Positions 1 to 14,024 are shown, counted from the first letter of the stretch. The stretch is 64,000 nucleotides of DNA from Thomasclavelia ramosa DSM 1402 (GCF_014131695.1 NZ_CP036346.1:1798001-1862000), one strand, 5' to 3'. Made by a program: numbers and translations. Notes: a model not told the origin generated them from the letters alone.

Positions 1-520
1 GGAAATTATCTTTTTCCAAAAAACAAATCTTATTAACATCATCACGATGAAGATCATAACCTTCTTTTAATGATCCAATAAAATGATTAGGAGTTTCAGC
101 TTTAGTTCTACGTGCAACTGGATCATTTTCCAAATCCCCATACATTATTCTTTCTAATCGTGGAATTAAATTCTTACTTGCATATAATCCACCATTACTT
201 TCAATGTAATAATCAAATTCATTAGCCTCAAAATAATCAACAACATGGTTGATTGCTGTGCGAGAAACTTGTTTGTGATATAACATTCGATCTCCAATTT
301 CAACGAAACCACCACCAGCTCCAATAATTCCATCAAAACCAACATCCATGATATGATCAAAAATCTCAGCTTTACTTCTTCCCGTACACAAAAAACATAA
401 ATTTCCTTTAGCTCTTGTCGCTTGGACAGCCTTAACGGTCGAAGCAGGAATATATTCTTGTGATGGTCGAACATCTACTAAAGTTCCATCAACATCAAAA
501 AAAATAATTTTCTTTGTCAT
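1..520 (-). CDS. HAD-superfamily Cof-type phosphatase, partial (3' end beyond window)
   Basis: The reverse strand reads in one frame from an ATG at 520 to the window edge, 173 codons, so the C-terminal part is missing. The N-terminus carries the HAD nucleophile motif FDVDGTLVD (nucleophile Asp9, acid/base Asp11), followed by LCTGRSK, the motif II region of Cof/IIB phosphatases, and an IIGAGGGF stretch that starts the cap domain. This family removes phosphate from sugar phosphates or flavin-type metabolites in the cytoplasm; the substrate cannot be told from sequence. A GGAGGG ribosome site lies just before the ATG. The neighbour upstream is a decayed TetR gene, so no operon partner is visible. 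Confidence 0.9.
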   Translation of the reverse strand, partial: MTKKIIFFDVDGTLVDVRPSQEYIPASTVKAVQATRAKGNLCFLCTGRSKAEIFDHIMDVGFDGIIGAGGGFVEIGDRMLYHKQVSRTAINHVVDYFEANEFDYYIESNGGLYASKNLIPRLERIMYGDLENDPVARRTKAETPNHFIGSLKEGYDLHRDDVNKICFLEKDNF

Positions 521-637
521 AATACCCTCCAATATTTTTATAATTAATACGATTATACTATTAATTAAAATGTATTTAACTTTTTTTCTAAATAAAAAAA
601 TTTATGTCTGAATTATCATAATTAACTATGAAAATAT

Positions 638-1196
638 CTAAATTATACTAGATTTACTACTAAAAATAGTTTTATGAGGACAAGAAAAGTTTTTCCCATA
701 TTCCTCCATCGATTCAAGATCAGGATTTTCTAACCATTCTCTCAATAACACAACAAGCCCTAAAATAAAAATATTTAAAGTTTGTCGAACTTCTTGACTA
801 CATGAATACTCTTTTAATAATTGTAAAATAATAACTTTCTTAATATCTTGATAAAAAGAAAATGAAAAATCTTGATTCACTAAAATCTTATATGTTTCAT
901 AATCTTTTTTAAGATACTTATTACCTCATTGAGTAATAGATCTATTTTATCATTTAATCCTCGTCCTTTATTTTTTCAGTAAAGCTGCTTGGTTGAGCCA
1001 AAAATTCTTTTTGAAAGCTTTCCGACAAATCTATTGTATCTTAATAATGTGCATAAAAAGTCCTACGACTAATACTAGCACTTTTAATATTATCAGTGAC
1101 TATAATCTTACGTGTAGGTTTCTTCTTCAATAATTCAATAAGCACCTCTTTGTTCAAAGCTTTAGATCTTAGGGTATTTCTATATTTTATTGGCAT
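638..1196 (-). pseudogene. TetR-family regulator, broken by a stop codon and a frameshift
   Basis: From an ATG at 1196 (GGGAGGAAT ribosome site) the reverse strand encodes a TetR-like DNA-binding region: RSKALNKEVLIELLKKKPTR, then ASISRRTFYAHY, which matches the usual helix-turn-helix ending of the family. A TAA falls right after HY. The frame goes on to about 960, and after a frameshift the C-terminal ligand domain continues (DYETYKILVNQDF, then LLKEYSCSQEVRQTLNIFIL) to a stop at 638. Two lesions make a functional repressor unlikely. A palindrome at 1284-1314 upstream is a candidate for its old operator. Confidence 0.75.
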
Positions 1197-1283
1197 AATT
1201 ATTCCTCCCAATTTTATACAATGATTACAAATTTATCTATGATTAAATAAATCTAAAGATATTGAATATTGTTGTTTTATTTT

Positions 1284-1314
1284 CTTAACAGTATAGTATA
1301 AATATACAGTTAAG
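1284..1314. promoter_or_regulatory. Palindromic operator candidate
   Basis: Arms CTTAACAGTATA and TATACAGTTAAG form an inverted repeat with 11 of 12 positions paired and a 7-base spacer. It sits between the dead TetR gene and a decayed ORF on the plus strand, the usual place for a TetR operator. The assignment is inferred from position and symmetry only. Confidence 0.5.
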
Positions 1315-1341
1315 ATAAGCATTTTATAAAAAAGTAGAGGA

Positions 1342-1538
1342 ATGCTTATGCCAAATTGGAAACTTATAAATTATTGATCACAAAATCTATCTCCTACAGT
1401 CTTTAAAAAATATATACTAATCATAACATAAATTTAGCTGATAATGATTTAAAAATTATTCTTGATATTATTAAGAACAACCTTTATTCTATTCTTAATG
1501 AAACGTATTTCCCAATTATATTTTTTAAAGACACATGA
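1342..1538 (+). pseudogene. Decayed ORF remnant, unidentified
   Basis: After an AGAGG ribosome site, ATG at 1342 or 1348 opens a reading MPNWKLINY that meets a TGA, resumes SQNLSPTVFKKY, and after a frameshift continues ADNDLKIILDIIKNNLYS to a TGA at 1538. The composition looks protein-like, but the gene is broken at least twice and I do not recognise the family. It lies just downstream of the palindrome at 1284-1314 and may once have been the target of the adjacent TetR regulator. Confidence 0.3.
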
Positions 1539-1621
1539 AAGAATATCTAACTATTTTAAACTCTTAATAGCAAAGCATTAACTGATTCAAAAAATTTCAA
1601 AGGCGTATTCTTAGAATATGC

Positions 1622-2135
1622 CTAAACCTTTTTATATGTTAATTCTCCGGCCCATTCAAAACCTTTTTTTGCAAATATTACACCAATCAATTCATTAATC
1701 ACTGCGGCAGTAGCAATCGTTCTTTGAATAATCTAAGCAGCTGGAGTTGAAACAGCAATTCCAGTAAATACTAAAGATACTCAAGAATGCGGTAATAGTG
1801 TAAAACCAAGATATTTAATGACTGTAGCAGGACACATAATCAAAGTTACCCCTAATCGTGCAATTCATAATATTGGATTAAACTCATGCATTAGTGAAGA
1901 TAATTCAGACTCACTAAACATATTTGCAAAAACAGCTGAAAGTATCATTCCAATCAATATAAAATTAAGAATTGGTTTTGGTAAAAAATAGTCATTAATG
2001 ATCATTCCTAAAACTGTAGCTATAATAATTGTTTTCACCTTAAATAAACATTATCTATTTTTTAGATCAATTGGCATCAAAAACTATATCCATCTTATTC
2101 TTAATTCTTAAAAATATCATAATTGACCCTAATGA
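1622..2135 (-). pseudogene. Kef/CPA2-type cation:proton antiporter remnant
   Basis: The reverse strand gives long hydrophobic stretches in one frame interrupted by two TGA and one TAG codons: VKTIIIATVLGMIIND, then FILIGMILSAVFAN, then VSLVFTGIAVSTPAA, then a tail ending GFEWAGELTYKK before the last stop. The membrane pattern and the HS(stop)VSLVF region, where GVSL is usual, resemble the C-terminal half of Kef/CPA2-type antiporters. The start is not preserved; an upstream piece reading KMDIVFDAN is out of frame. The gene is dead. The family assignment rests on memory of the fold pattern, so it is moderate. Confidence 0.5.
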
Positions 2136-2143
2136 ATGACTGA

Positions 2144-2623
2144 TTAAAATAACTTTTCCAATGCTTTTACAATGACTTGGTGATCTTCATGAGGTCTTAA
2201 TCCAGTAACAGTAATTGCCCCTGCTGGTACTCCTTTTATAAATATAGGAAAACTTCCCCCACAAAGACCATATTCTTCATCAAAAATCATTTGATTATAA
2301 TTATGGGTATCTATATTATCAAGAAAAATAAAATACGAGGAATGTTTTGTTTCAAGACATACCCGCTCTTTACGGCCTAACCATTTAATACTTTCTTCAT
2401 TATAACTATTAACAAAACATTGCCTGATTATTTTATTGTTATAAACTATTCTTGCAGCAAATGGTCGATTATAATATTTAGCTTCATCAATTATTTTATC
2501 CATAATCAAAGCAGCAGTCTGGAGATTAAAATATTCAAAAATATATTTATGTTCTTCTTTTAAAATATCTAGTTTATTTGGATGATTTCCTTTATTTACA
2601 AAATAGTTATAATAATTTTCCAT
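2144..2623 (-). CDS. UPF0303 / GlcG-HbpS-type heme-degrading-domain protein
   Basis: The 159-residue protein matches the length and layout of the UPF0303 branch of the GlcG/HbpS family: an N-terminal helical region, AALIMDKIIDEAKYYNRPFAARIV, a central VCLETKHSSYF, then GLCGGSFPIFI and the closing GAITVTGLRPHEDHQ signature. Members are small soluble single-domain proteins that bind heme or related ligands, with no agreed reaction for this branch. A clear AGGAGG precedes the ATG. It is the last gene of the minus-strand redox cassette that starts near 6483, only 31 bases after the flavodoxin-fold gene, so co-transcription is likely. Confidence 0.8.
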   Translation of the reverse strand: MENYYNYFVNKGNHPNKLDILKEEHKYIFEYFNLQTAALIMDKIIDEAKYYNRPFAARIVYNNKIIRQCFVNSYNEESIKWLGRKERVCLETKHSSYFIFLDNIDTHNYNQMIFDEEYGLCGGSFPIFIKGVPAGAITVTGLRPHEDHQVIVKALEKLF

Positions 2624-2653
2624 TTTATTCCTCCTGATAAGAAATCTAATTAA

Positions 2654-3202
2654 TTATATTGTTGAACCCATTTGATAAGCTTCATCATAACTTGGGTGTG
2701 TGTAAGCATCACCTTTATTAAATGCTCCTAAACCATAAATAATTCCTCCTTCATCCACCTTTTTGAGCACCTTAATAAACCCTCTAAAGCTTTCAATTGT
2801 TCCGTGCATTTGTTCACGATCAGTACTTCCACTTGTTAAAATTAAATAAGCTGTTTTTCGTTTAGGGCTATTTCTGATTTCATATTCACGTGCAAACATA
2901 CGATCAATTAAAATTTTAAGCTGTGCACTCAAACTATAAAAATAAACTGGTGTTGCCATTACAAATACATCAGCATTAACAATTTCCTCAATTACCTTAT
3001 TCGCATCATCTTTTAAAACACACCTATTGTGATGTCCTCGACAGTATTCACAAGCTAGGCATGGAGCAATTCTATAATTTGCTAAATTGATTTTTATTAC
3101 TTTGTGTCCCACGCTCGTCGCACCTTTGATAAATTGATCAGCTAAAATTTCACTATTACCATTTTTTCTAGGACTTGATGATATAACGACTATCTTTTTC
3201 AT
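2654..3202 (-). CDS. Flavodoxin-fold NADPH-dependent FMN reductase-like protein with Cys motif
   Basis: This is a soluble flavin-binding oxidoreductase of about 182 residues. The N-terminus has the FMN phosphate loop ISSSPRKNGNSE, and FVMATPVYFYSLSAQ forms the second flavin loop. The segment APCLACEYCRGHHNRCVLKDD holds four Cys in a CxxCxxC-x5-C spacing, as in iron-sulfur flavoproteins; whether it binds a cluster is not settled by sequence. I chose the ATG at 3202 over an in-frame one at 3220 because GAGGAAG lies 6 bases before it, inside the longer version. It is downstream of the aldo/keto reductase in the same direction. Confidence 0.85.
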   Translation of the reverse strand: MKKIVVISSSPRKNGNSEILADQFIKGATSVGHKVIKINLANYRIAPCLACEYCRGHHNRCVLKDDANKVIEEIVNADVFVMATPVYFYSLSAQLKILIDRMFAREYEIRNSPKRKTAYLILTSGSTDREQMHGTIESFRGFIKVLKKVDEGGIIYGLGAFNKGDAYTHPSYDEAYQMGSTI

Positions 3203-3336
3203 ATAGGCTTCCTCTTTCATTTTTTATTAATTTTCTTTTTATTATCATAGCCCTTCAACTTTACTTTAAGTCAAGGGGTTTATTAAGTCTAAAATAAAAG
3301 ATTATGGATAAGTTCATAATCTTTTATTTCTATTAA

Positions 3337-4305
3337 TTATCTAAAACCATATTGATTGTGTGGCACATATGGTTCTTCCAAATATGCTATCTCATCTGGA
3401 GTCAGGACGATATCTAGTGCTTGTAAAGCATCTTCTAAATAGTTAATTTTAGAGCTACCTACTAACGGCGATGTAATATATGGCTTACTTAAAACCCATG
3501 CTAAAGCAATTTGACTAGTTGGTTTTTGATATTTTTTAGCTAATTCATAAACTCTTTTAATGATTTCGCAATCATGAGCTAATTGATAATCATTTTGCAG
3601 TTTACCACAGCCATCTGTCCGCGGAGTATCAACCGCCTTATTAAAGACACCGTGAGCAAGTGGTGAAAATGGTGTAAGAGCAATATTTTCGTATTGACAC
3701 ATTGGAATCATTTCTTTTTCTTCTTCACGATACACTAAATTATACATATTCTGCATACTAATAAATTTTGCCCATCCATTCTTTTCTGCAATACTATTAG
3801 CTTTCACAAACTGCCAAGCATACATCGCACTAGCTCCAATATAACGAATTTTCCCCATTCTTACTAAATCATTCAACGCTTCCATTGTTTCTTCGATCGG
3901 AGTAGTATAATCCCAGCGATGAATAATATACAGATCGATATAATCCGTCTGTAATCTCTTTAGCGAATTTTCAACTTCTGTAAAAACAGCTTTGCGTGAT
4001 AATCCTTTTGCATTAACACCATCAAACATTGGGTAATACAATTTAGTTGCAATTACAACATCTTCTCGATTAGCATAATCTTTTAATGCTTGTCCAAGAA
4101 TTTCTTCGCTCGCACCAAGACTATAATAATTAGCTGTGTCAAAAAAGTTAATACCATGTTCTAGCGCATATTTAATAATTTCTCGAGCTTCTTTTTCTGC
4201 AGTTTTTCCAGGGATTCCCCCACGATCTAATTCACCAAATCCCATACATCCTAAACATATTTTAGAAACTTTTAATCCTGTTTTTCCTAAATTTACATAT
4301 TCCAT
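3337..4305 (-). CDS. Aldo/keto reductase
   Basis: A 322-residue NADPH-dependent aldo/keto reductase with a TIM-barrel fold, likely reducing carbonyls of small metabolites. The catalytic tetrad is visible: Asp56 and Tyr61 in FFDTANYYSLG, Lys88 in VIATKLYY and His129 in YIIHRWDY. The C-terminal SPLVGSSKINYLEDAL matches the cofactor-phosphate loop. It is close in sequence and tetrad numbering to the second copy at 35684-36661, which sits in a similar cassette. The downstream gap to 3202 is 134 bases, so the cassette may be split here. Confidence 0.93.
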   Translation of the reverse strand: MEYVNLGKTGLKVSKICLGCMGFGELDRGGIPGKTAEKEAREIIKYALEHGINFFDTANYYSLGASEEILGQALKDYANREDVVIATKLYYPMFDGVNAKGLSRKAVFTEVENSLKRLQTDYIDLYIIHRWDYTTPIEETMEALNDLVRMGKIRYIGASAMYAWQFVKANSIAEKNGWAKFISMQNMYNLVYREEEKEMIPMCQYENIALTPFSPLAHGVFNKAVDTPRTDGCGKLQNDYQLAHDCEIIKRVYELAKKYQKPTSQIALAWVLSKPYITSPLVGSSKINYLEDALQALDIVLTPDEIAYLEEPYVPHNQYGFR

Positions 4306-4320
4306 ACTTTTCTCCTTAAA

Positions 4321-5160
4321 TTAACTTTTATTTTTTGGTTTTAGTGGTCCATAAAAATATGCAGCAGTAGCCCCACCGTCAATTAAAAAATCTGCACCTG
4401 TAATAAATGCTCCTTGGGGTCCCATCAATAGTTCTGCTACATTTGCAACTTCATCAGCCGTTCCAGGCCGCCCAGCTGGACACTTTGCAAACATATTTTT
4501 ATAAAAATCTCCTCTTGGACCATTAAATTCATCAATAGCCAATGGAGTTACAATAATTCCAGGTGAGATGGCATTTATCCGAGCACCCTTTTGTCCCCAT
4601 TTAATTGCCTCAGCCATTACTCTTTTTTCATTACAGCGTTTAGCAAGCTGATACGCATGAAGTGTATCTTGAATATTATGTGGCTGCAGTACTTCTAAGT
4701 CCAATAATTTATTCGTTTCTGTAATAGCCAGCATTTCATCAATTTCAACTCCTAAAGCTGGCATTCGATGACCTGACTGACTTGAAATCGTCACCCCAAC
4801 TCCACCGTCTTTTATTACTTTACCTATTTCTTCTAATAAAACTGCAGTTCCATATAAATCAACTTTTAAAATTGTTTCAATCGATGCTTGACTAGGTGAA
4901 ACTCCTGCTCCATTAACAAGCATACTAATTTCCCCATAATTCTGAGCAACCTTAATCATCTTTAAAATAGACTTTCTAGATGATAAGTCCATTTCAACTG
5001 GTATTACATCAAAGCCAGCATCATTCATTATCTTTGTAATCCTATTAGCATTATCAATATTTTTATCACCAATAATAATTTTTTTACCATATCCAAGTCT
5101 TCTTGCAATAGCCATACTAATCTGACCAGCACCGGTTACGATCATAACTTCCTTATTCAC
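4321..5160 (-). CDS. Short-chain dehydrogenase/reductase (SDR)
   Basis: A Rossmann-fold NAD(P)-dependent oxidoreductase, 279 residues from the start used here. VTGAGQISMAIARRLG is the glycine-rich cofactor loop, VNGAGVS replaces the common NNAG, VTISSQSG carries the catalytic Ser, and YQLAK gives the catalytic Tyr and Lys. The segment between Ser and Tyr is longer than usual, about 50 residues, which may cap the active site. A GTG at 5160 is preferred over the GTG at 5196 because AGGAGG ends 8 bases before it. It lies 15 bases upstream of the aldo/keto reductase, so the two are almost certainly one transcript. Substrate unknown. Confidence 0.88.
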   Translation of the reverse strand: MNKEVMIVTGAGQISMAIARRLGYGKKIIIGDKNIDNANRITKIMNDAGFDVIPVEMDLSSRKSILKMIKVAQNYGEISMLVNGAGVSPSQASIETILKVDLYGTAVLLEEIGKVIKDGGVGVTISSQSGHRMPALGVEIDEMLAITETNKLLDLEVLQPHNIQDTLHAYQLAKRCNEKRVMAEAIKWGQKGARINAISPGIIVTPLAIDEFNGPRGDFYKNMFAKCPAGRPGTADEVANVAELLMGPQGAFITGADFLIDGGATAAYFYGPLKPKNKS

Positions 5161-5208
5161 TTTTCCTACCTCCTCATTATTTGTATGGAATCCCACATAC
5201 TTTTTAAA

Positions 5209-5958
5209 TTATTTTATTACTTCATTAATACAACGTAAAGCATTTAAACTTCTTGGATATCCAAGAAAAGGAATTCCTCTAGAAATCACCTTTATTAAAA
5301 AAGCTCTATCGTTCCCTAATCTAATATTTGCTTCAATATGTGATACCAACTGTGGCTCACATCCTCCTTGTGCTGCTAAAAAGCAAAATGTAATCATTTC
5401 ACGCTGTTTGTAATCTAAGCCTTTTCTAGTATAATAATCTCCAAAACAATTATCTGTTAACCAATAATTGATGTGTTTTATATCTGCTGTTCCACTTTTA
5501 TAAAATTCACACATATCCTGACCAAAAATATCAACCTGTGCTTGTATTCCTTTTTCTAAACGATTGCTTTGATTAGTCGTAGATTGTCCTTGTAAAGGTA
5601 AAGTAATACCATTTTTAGTACAAAAATCGTTAACTACGTGTAAAAAAGGAAATACTCTCCCAATCCCTAAATAAGCTGTTGCTTGATAAATAATTTCTTT
5701 CATTTCAATTGGTGTTACACCAAAATTATACGCAGCAGTCAGCATCGCTTTAAATTCATCAATACCTTGGCAGCCTAGAAGCATTGCTAAAATTGCAATC
5801 ATACTTGTTTTATCATCTAAATCATTTTGATTAACTACTTCGTCAAATGCGAAATTATCAAATAATTCAATAAATTCTGGATCTGTTTTTAATAATTTTG
5901 ACTCATAGCCTGGAAACATTCGTTCATGATAGTTTTGAGCATTTTTAGTTATTGCCAT
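5209..5958 (-). CDS. Carboxymuconolactone decarboxylase (CMD)-domain protein, two repeats
   Basis: A 249-residue protein with two CMD/AhpD-like helical repeats. The first covers roughly residues 40-115 (TSMIAILAMLLGCQGIDEFKA, then GVTPIEMKEIIYQATAYLGI); the second covers roughly 165-245 (GLDYKQREMITFCFLAAQGG, then HIEANIRLGN). The CxxC redox pair of AhpD is absent, so a peroxidase role is not supported. A paralogue of the same length and layout is at 37104-37847. In both places it is next to an aldo/keto reductase, which suggests a shared pathway handling small lactones or quinone-like compounds; that is inference. Confidence 0.88.
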   Translation of the reverse strand: MAITKNAQNYHERMFPGYESKLLKTDPEFIELFDNFAFDEVVNQNDLDDKTSMIAILAMLLGCQGIDEFKAMLTAAYNFGVTPIEMKEIIYQATAYLGIGRVFPFLHVVNDFCTKNGITLPLQGQSTTNQSNRLEKGIQAQVDIFGQDMCEFYKSGTADIKHINYWLTDNCFGDYYTRKGLDYKQREMITFCFLAAQGGCEPQLVSHIEANIRLGNDRAFLIKVISRGIPFLGYPRSLNALRCINEVIK

Positions 5959-5961
5959 ATT

Positions 5962-6474
5962 TCAATTCTCCTTTAACCACTTAAATATTTTTTCGTCACT
6001 GTCAAATACTTGACTACCAAAAATATCCAATCCCTGATGAATTATTGCATTAGGACAAATTTTATTTAAATCACTAATACTTTTACCTAACCCACTTCCT
6101 TCATGAGTACAAAATGGATATATGTGTTTATTGGTGAAATCGTAACTTTCTAAAAAAGTCCAAAGACACATCGGCATCGTTGACCACCAATTTGGATAGC
6201 CAAGATAAATATTTTCATATTCCTCAAAATGACTAATAATATTTATTATTTTTGGTCTTGCATTAGTCTCTAATTCATCTTTAGCTAATTTTGTACACTC
6301 ATCATATTTAGACGGATATTCATGAAGAGGATGAATTTCAAATAATTCTGCTCCTATTATGGCTTGAACTTTTTTAGCAATCACTTCCGTATTCCCTATT
6401 TTTAAATCTTTAATAGCACCTGCTACATAATTTTCTTTCCGATGCGAAAAGTATACAATCAAACTTTTTTTCAT
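5962..6474 (-). CDS. Flavodoxin
   Basis: A flavodoxin of about 170 residues. LIVYFSHRKENY begins the FMN phosphate-binding loop, but the usual T/S-rich S/T-x-T-G-x-T loop is stretched and degenerate. IYLGYPNWWSTMPM is the second isoalloxazine loop with the stacking Trp residues, and PFCTHEGSGLGKSI is the third. It is a cytoplasmic one-electron carrier or quinone-type reductase. The ATG at 6474 follows GAAAGG by 9 bases; an overlapping GTG at 6483 is the alternative. It is the first gene of the cassette and lies 3 bases upstream of the CMD gene. Confidence 0.88.
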   Translation of the reverse strand: MKKSLIVYFSHRKENYVAGAIKDLKIGNTEVIAKKVQAIIGAELFEIHPLHEYPSKYDECTKLAKDELETNARPKIINIISHFEEYENIYLGYPNWWSTMPMCLWTFLESYDFTNKHIYPFCTHEGSGLGKSISDLNKICPNAIIHQGLDIFGSQVFDSDEKIFKWLKEN

Positions 6475-6551
6475 CTTACTCACCCTTTCTTTTACAGTTA
6501 TATTTTAAAATATTAATAAAACTATAACAATTTTAATTGCTAATCATTCTC

Positions 6552-6566
6552 ATAAGTAAAACTTAT
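6552..6566. promoter_or_regulatory. LysR-type box candidate
   Basis: ATAAGTAAAACTTAT is a perfect dyad (6-base arms, 3-base centre) that contains the T-N11-A pattern of LysR-family binding sites. It is about 80 bases upstream of the flavodoxin-led operon and downstream of the lysR gene, so it could be the activation site for that operon. Confidence 0.45.
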
Positions 6567-6568
6567 AT

Positions 6569-6592
6569 GAAAAAAGAACTCCAAAGAGTTCT
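6569..6592 (-). terminator. Intrinsic terminator after lysR
   Basis: Arms AGAACTC and GAGTTCT with a 4-base loop are followed, on the reverse strand, by a run of six T. It lies about 20 bases beyond the lysR stop codon, separating it from the flavodoxin operon. Confidence 0.75.
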
Positions 6593-6612
6593 AAAAATAT
6601 AATAAGCCATAT

Positions 6613-7503
6613 TTAATCATTATTTAATAAATTACGTAGTAATTCAGCAAATTCTTCAATATAATAATTAGTCTTTTCCTTATGCCAAAAGGCACAATAA
6701 TTACGTTGTAATGGCTTGTGATGGTGATAAAGTGGAATTCGTGTAATTCCAGTCGCAGGTGGTGGTAATGTTCCAACTGCTTCAATTGGCATAAATCCTC
6801 GATTACTTACAACCATTAAACGTCCCTCTTCTAAAGTATCAGCAAATAAAAATTGATTAGCAAAACCAAGTGTATTTTGATAAAAATCTTTTTCAACCTC
6901 TTGTTGTTCTTTAGTTGAAATTAAAATACAGGTATTTCTCTTTAAATCAGTAATTGTTAGAATATCCCGCTGACTTAATGGATGCCGACTTGAAATCTCA
7001 ATATAACAATCACTATACAATAACTCATAATTGTAATAATCATCATTAAATGCTCGTCGTTGATCACTGATTACCAAATCAACTTGTCCAGAGCGTAAAA
7101 GATCATATAACTCCTCATGAGTTCCATTAACAATTGATAGTGATACCTCGGAATATGTTTTGCTAAATTTAGCGATTGCATGATGTAATTCTTGAGCTCC
7201 ATAACATCTTAAATATCCTATCTTTAAAGATAACTCCTGATCTTGTCCGCGACGTACAGTTTCTCTCTTTAAATTATCTATTTCGCTTACCAGCTCCACT
7301 CCATGACGATAAAAATACTCACCAGCAGGAGTCAAGGTAAATTGTCGATTATTACGTTTGATCAAATCAACACCTAATTCCTGCTCTAATGCTTTAATTT
7401 GTTGGGAAATTGCAGATTGAGATATATAACATTGTTCAGCTGCTTCTGTAAAACTATTACACTCGACTACACTAATAAAATATTTCATTTGTTTCAACAA
7501 CAT
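6613..7503 (-). CDS. LysR-family transcriptional regulator
   Basis: A 296-residue LTTR. The N-terminal winged helix is plain (FTEAAEQCYISQSAISQQIKAL, then LTPAGEYFY), and residues 90-290 form the periplasmic-binding-protein-like effector domain. It lies immediately upstream of the flavodoxin, CMD, SDR and aldo/keto reductase genes in the same direction, separated by a terminator and a T-N11-A dyad at 6552-6566. It is the natural regulator of that cassette; the effector, perhaps a quinone, aldehyde or other electrophile, cannot be told from the sequence. Confidence 0.93.
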   Translation of the reverse strand: MLLKQMKYFISVVECNSFTEAAEQCYISQSAISQQIKALEQELGVDLIKRNNRQFTLTPAGEYFYRHGVELVSEIDNLKRETVRRGQDQELSLKIGYLRCYGAQELHHAIAKFSKTYSEVSLSIVNGTHEELYDLLRSGQVDLVISDQRRAFNDDYYNYELLYSDCYIEISSRHPLSQRDILTITDLKRNTCILISTKEQQEVEKDFYQNTLGFANQFLFADTLEEGRLMVVSNRGFMPIEAVGTLPPPATGITRIPLYHHHKPLQRNYCAFWHKEKTNYYIEEFAELLRNLLNND

Positions 7504-7560
7504 ATATTATCCTCCCAAAAAACTTGTATAAAAATTATATCATATTTTTTACAATTAAAG

Positions 7561-9024
<1,464 letters not shown>

Positions 9025-9097
9025 TTATCCTCTTTTCTTAAAATTTTATATCTTCTAAAAACAAATCATTATACAATAATATTGAAAGGATGATTTT

Positions 9098-10291
9098 ATG
9101 ATTCAAACGAAACAAGAATTAATCAATCTACTTCCCACTATTTATCAAAATTTAAATACTCCACTATTTTTAATTTCTCCTGATTTAAAGATCATTGCTT
9201 CTCCAAAAAAATTTTTAAAATTAGAAATAAATTATTTTCAACAAATTTTCAATTTTACAATTATGAAACAGCATGAAATATATATTCACTTTCATCAAAA
9301 TGCCACATATTTCTTTTTTTGTACTAAGCTAGATGAAATTCCTTATATTTGTGTAGGACCTATTTTTAATCGAAAAATAACAACCCAAGATTCACCTGCT
9401 GAGTACGAGTTATTTCAACATGTAATCTCATCGTATACGCTAGATGATTTCTTTAATCTCCCCAGCATTACTGTAGAAACAAAAAATCATTTTATTTTTA
9501 TTTATCAAATAATTACTGGTAAAATTCTTGATTCTAAATTACTAAAAATTACTTTTAAAGGTTCTAAGGATAATCCTTTAAAACAAGAAAATTCTCTTGA
9601 AAAAGAAATCTTTCAAATTCGCGAAACACCTTTGCATGAATTTAGTTATACTTATGAACAAAAAATTCTAAATTATATTCAAAATGAGGATAGTACCAGT
9701 GCTAGAATCTTAATGATTGAACTGCTTCAAATCAAAGATGAACGTCATTTATCTAAAAATCAGCTTCAGTCAGCTAAATATAAAGTTGTTGCAGCTATCG
9801 CGGTATTTACTCGTGGAGTAATCAGTATCGGTGTTCCTGTCGATAAAGCTTATTCGTTAAGTGATGTGTATATTGTTAAAGTCGACCAGTCTAATACTAT
9901 TAATCAACTTCACAAACTTATTTCTGACGCAATCATTGATTTTACACAATTAGTTAAACGTTATCGAAATATTCAAAATCCCTATTGGGTAAAAATTTGC
10001 AAAAACTATATTTCTCATAATTTACATAAGAATATTACTTTATTAGATTTAGCCAAGGTAACAGAGATGAATACTACTTACTTATCAACCCAATTCAAAA
10101 AAACAACCGGTCAATCAATTAAACAATACATTAATCATAAAAAAATCCAAGAAGCTCAATTTTTAATTAAAAACTCTCAATACTCTTTAGCTCAAATTGC
10201 TGATATTTTACAATTCTCAAGTCAAAGTCACTTTAATAAAGTTTTTAAACAAATTGTTGGAAAAAGCCCTATTCAATATAAAAATAGTTAA
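9098..10291 (+). CDS. AraC-family regulator with N-terminal sensor domain
   Basis: A 397-residue regulator. The last 100 residues hold two helix-turn-helices: ITLLDLAKVTEMNTTYLSTQF and YSLAQIADILQFSSQSHFNK, followed by the VGKSPIQYK ending of the family. The N-terminal 280 residues are an uncharacterised sensor (LFLISPDLKIIASPKKF near the start). An AAAGGATG ribosome site precedes the ATG. It is divergent from the GH1 gene and lies between the two halves of the beta-glucoside locus, so it likely activates that locus on a beta-glucoside signal. Confidence 0.92.
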   Translation: MIQTKQELINLLPTIYQNLNTPLFLISPDLKIIASPKKFLKLEINYFQQIFNFTIMKQHEIYIHFHQNATYFFFCTKLDEIPYICVGPIFNRKITTQDSPAEYELFQHVISSYTLDDFFNLPSITVETKNHFIFIYQIITGKILDSKLLKITFKGSKDNPLKQENSLEKEIFQIRETPLHEFSYTYEQKILNYIQNEDSTSARILMIELLQIKDERHLSKNQLQSAKYKVVAAIAVFTRGVISIGVPVDKAYSLSDVYIVKVDQSNTINQLHKLISDAIIDFTQLVKRYRNIQNPYWVKICKNYISHNLHKNITLLDLAKVTEMNTTYLSTQFKKTTGQSIKQYINHKKIQEAQFLIKNSQYSLAQIADILQFSSQSHFNKVFKQIVGKSPIQYKNS

Positions 10292-10302
10292 ACGATGAAA
10301 GT

Positions 10303-13878
<3,576 letters not shown>

Positions 13879-13897
13879 ATATTCTCCTTATTTTTTT

Positions 13898-13911
13898 GAA
13901 ATACGTATTTC
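13898..13911. promoter_or_regulatory. Perfect 14-bp palindrome before EIIC
   Basis: GAAATACGTATTTC is fully self-complementary and lies about 20 bases before the EIIC start codon, overlapping the probable leader. It may be an operator for a local regulator; no second copy was noticed. Confidence 0.4.
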
Positions 13912-14024
13912 ATTCTATCGACAATTATCATTATAGAGATTAAAAAATATTGATTTAATAAATATTTTTGTTTTTTTATATTTTTTATCACTTGATTATT
14001 ATACTTTTCAATAAATACAAAAAT

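Noticed and set aside
166-474. Minus-strand 102-residue ORF inside the HAD gene
   Set aside because: It is a shifted frame of the HAD coding sequence that reaches the window edge.
1622-2135. TGA read as Trp in the broken genes
   Set aside because: Intact genes use TGG for Trp throughout, and in the antiporter relic one TGA stands at an expected Gly and other lesions (TAG, frame changes) are present.
4136-4324. Plus-strand ORF within the aldo/keto reductase
   Set aside because: It is antisense to a well-supported gene, has no ribosome site, and its composition follows the reverse strand.
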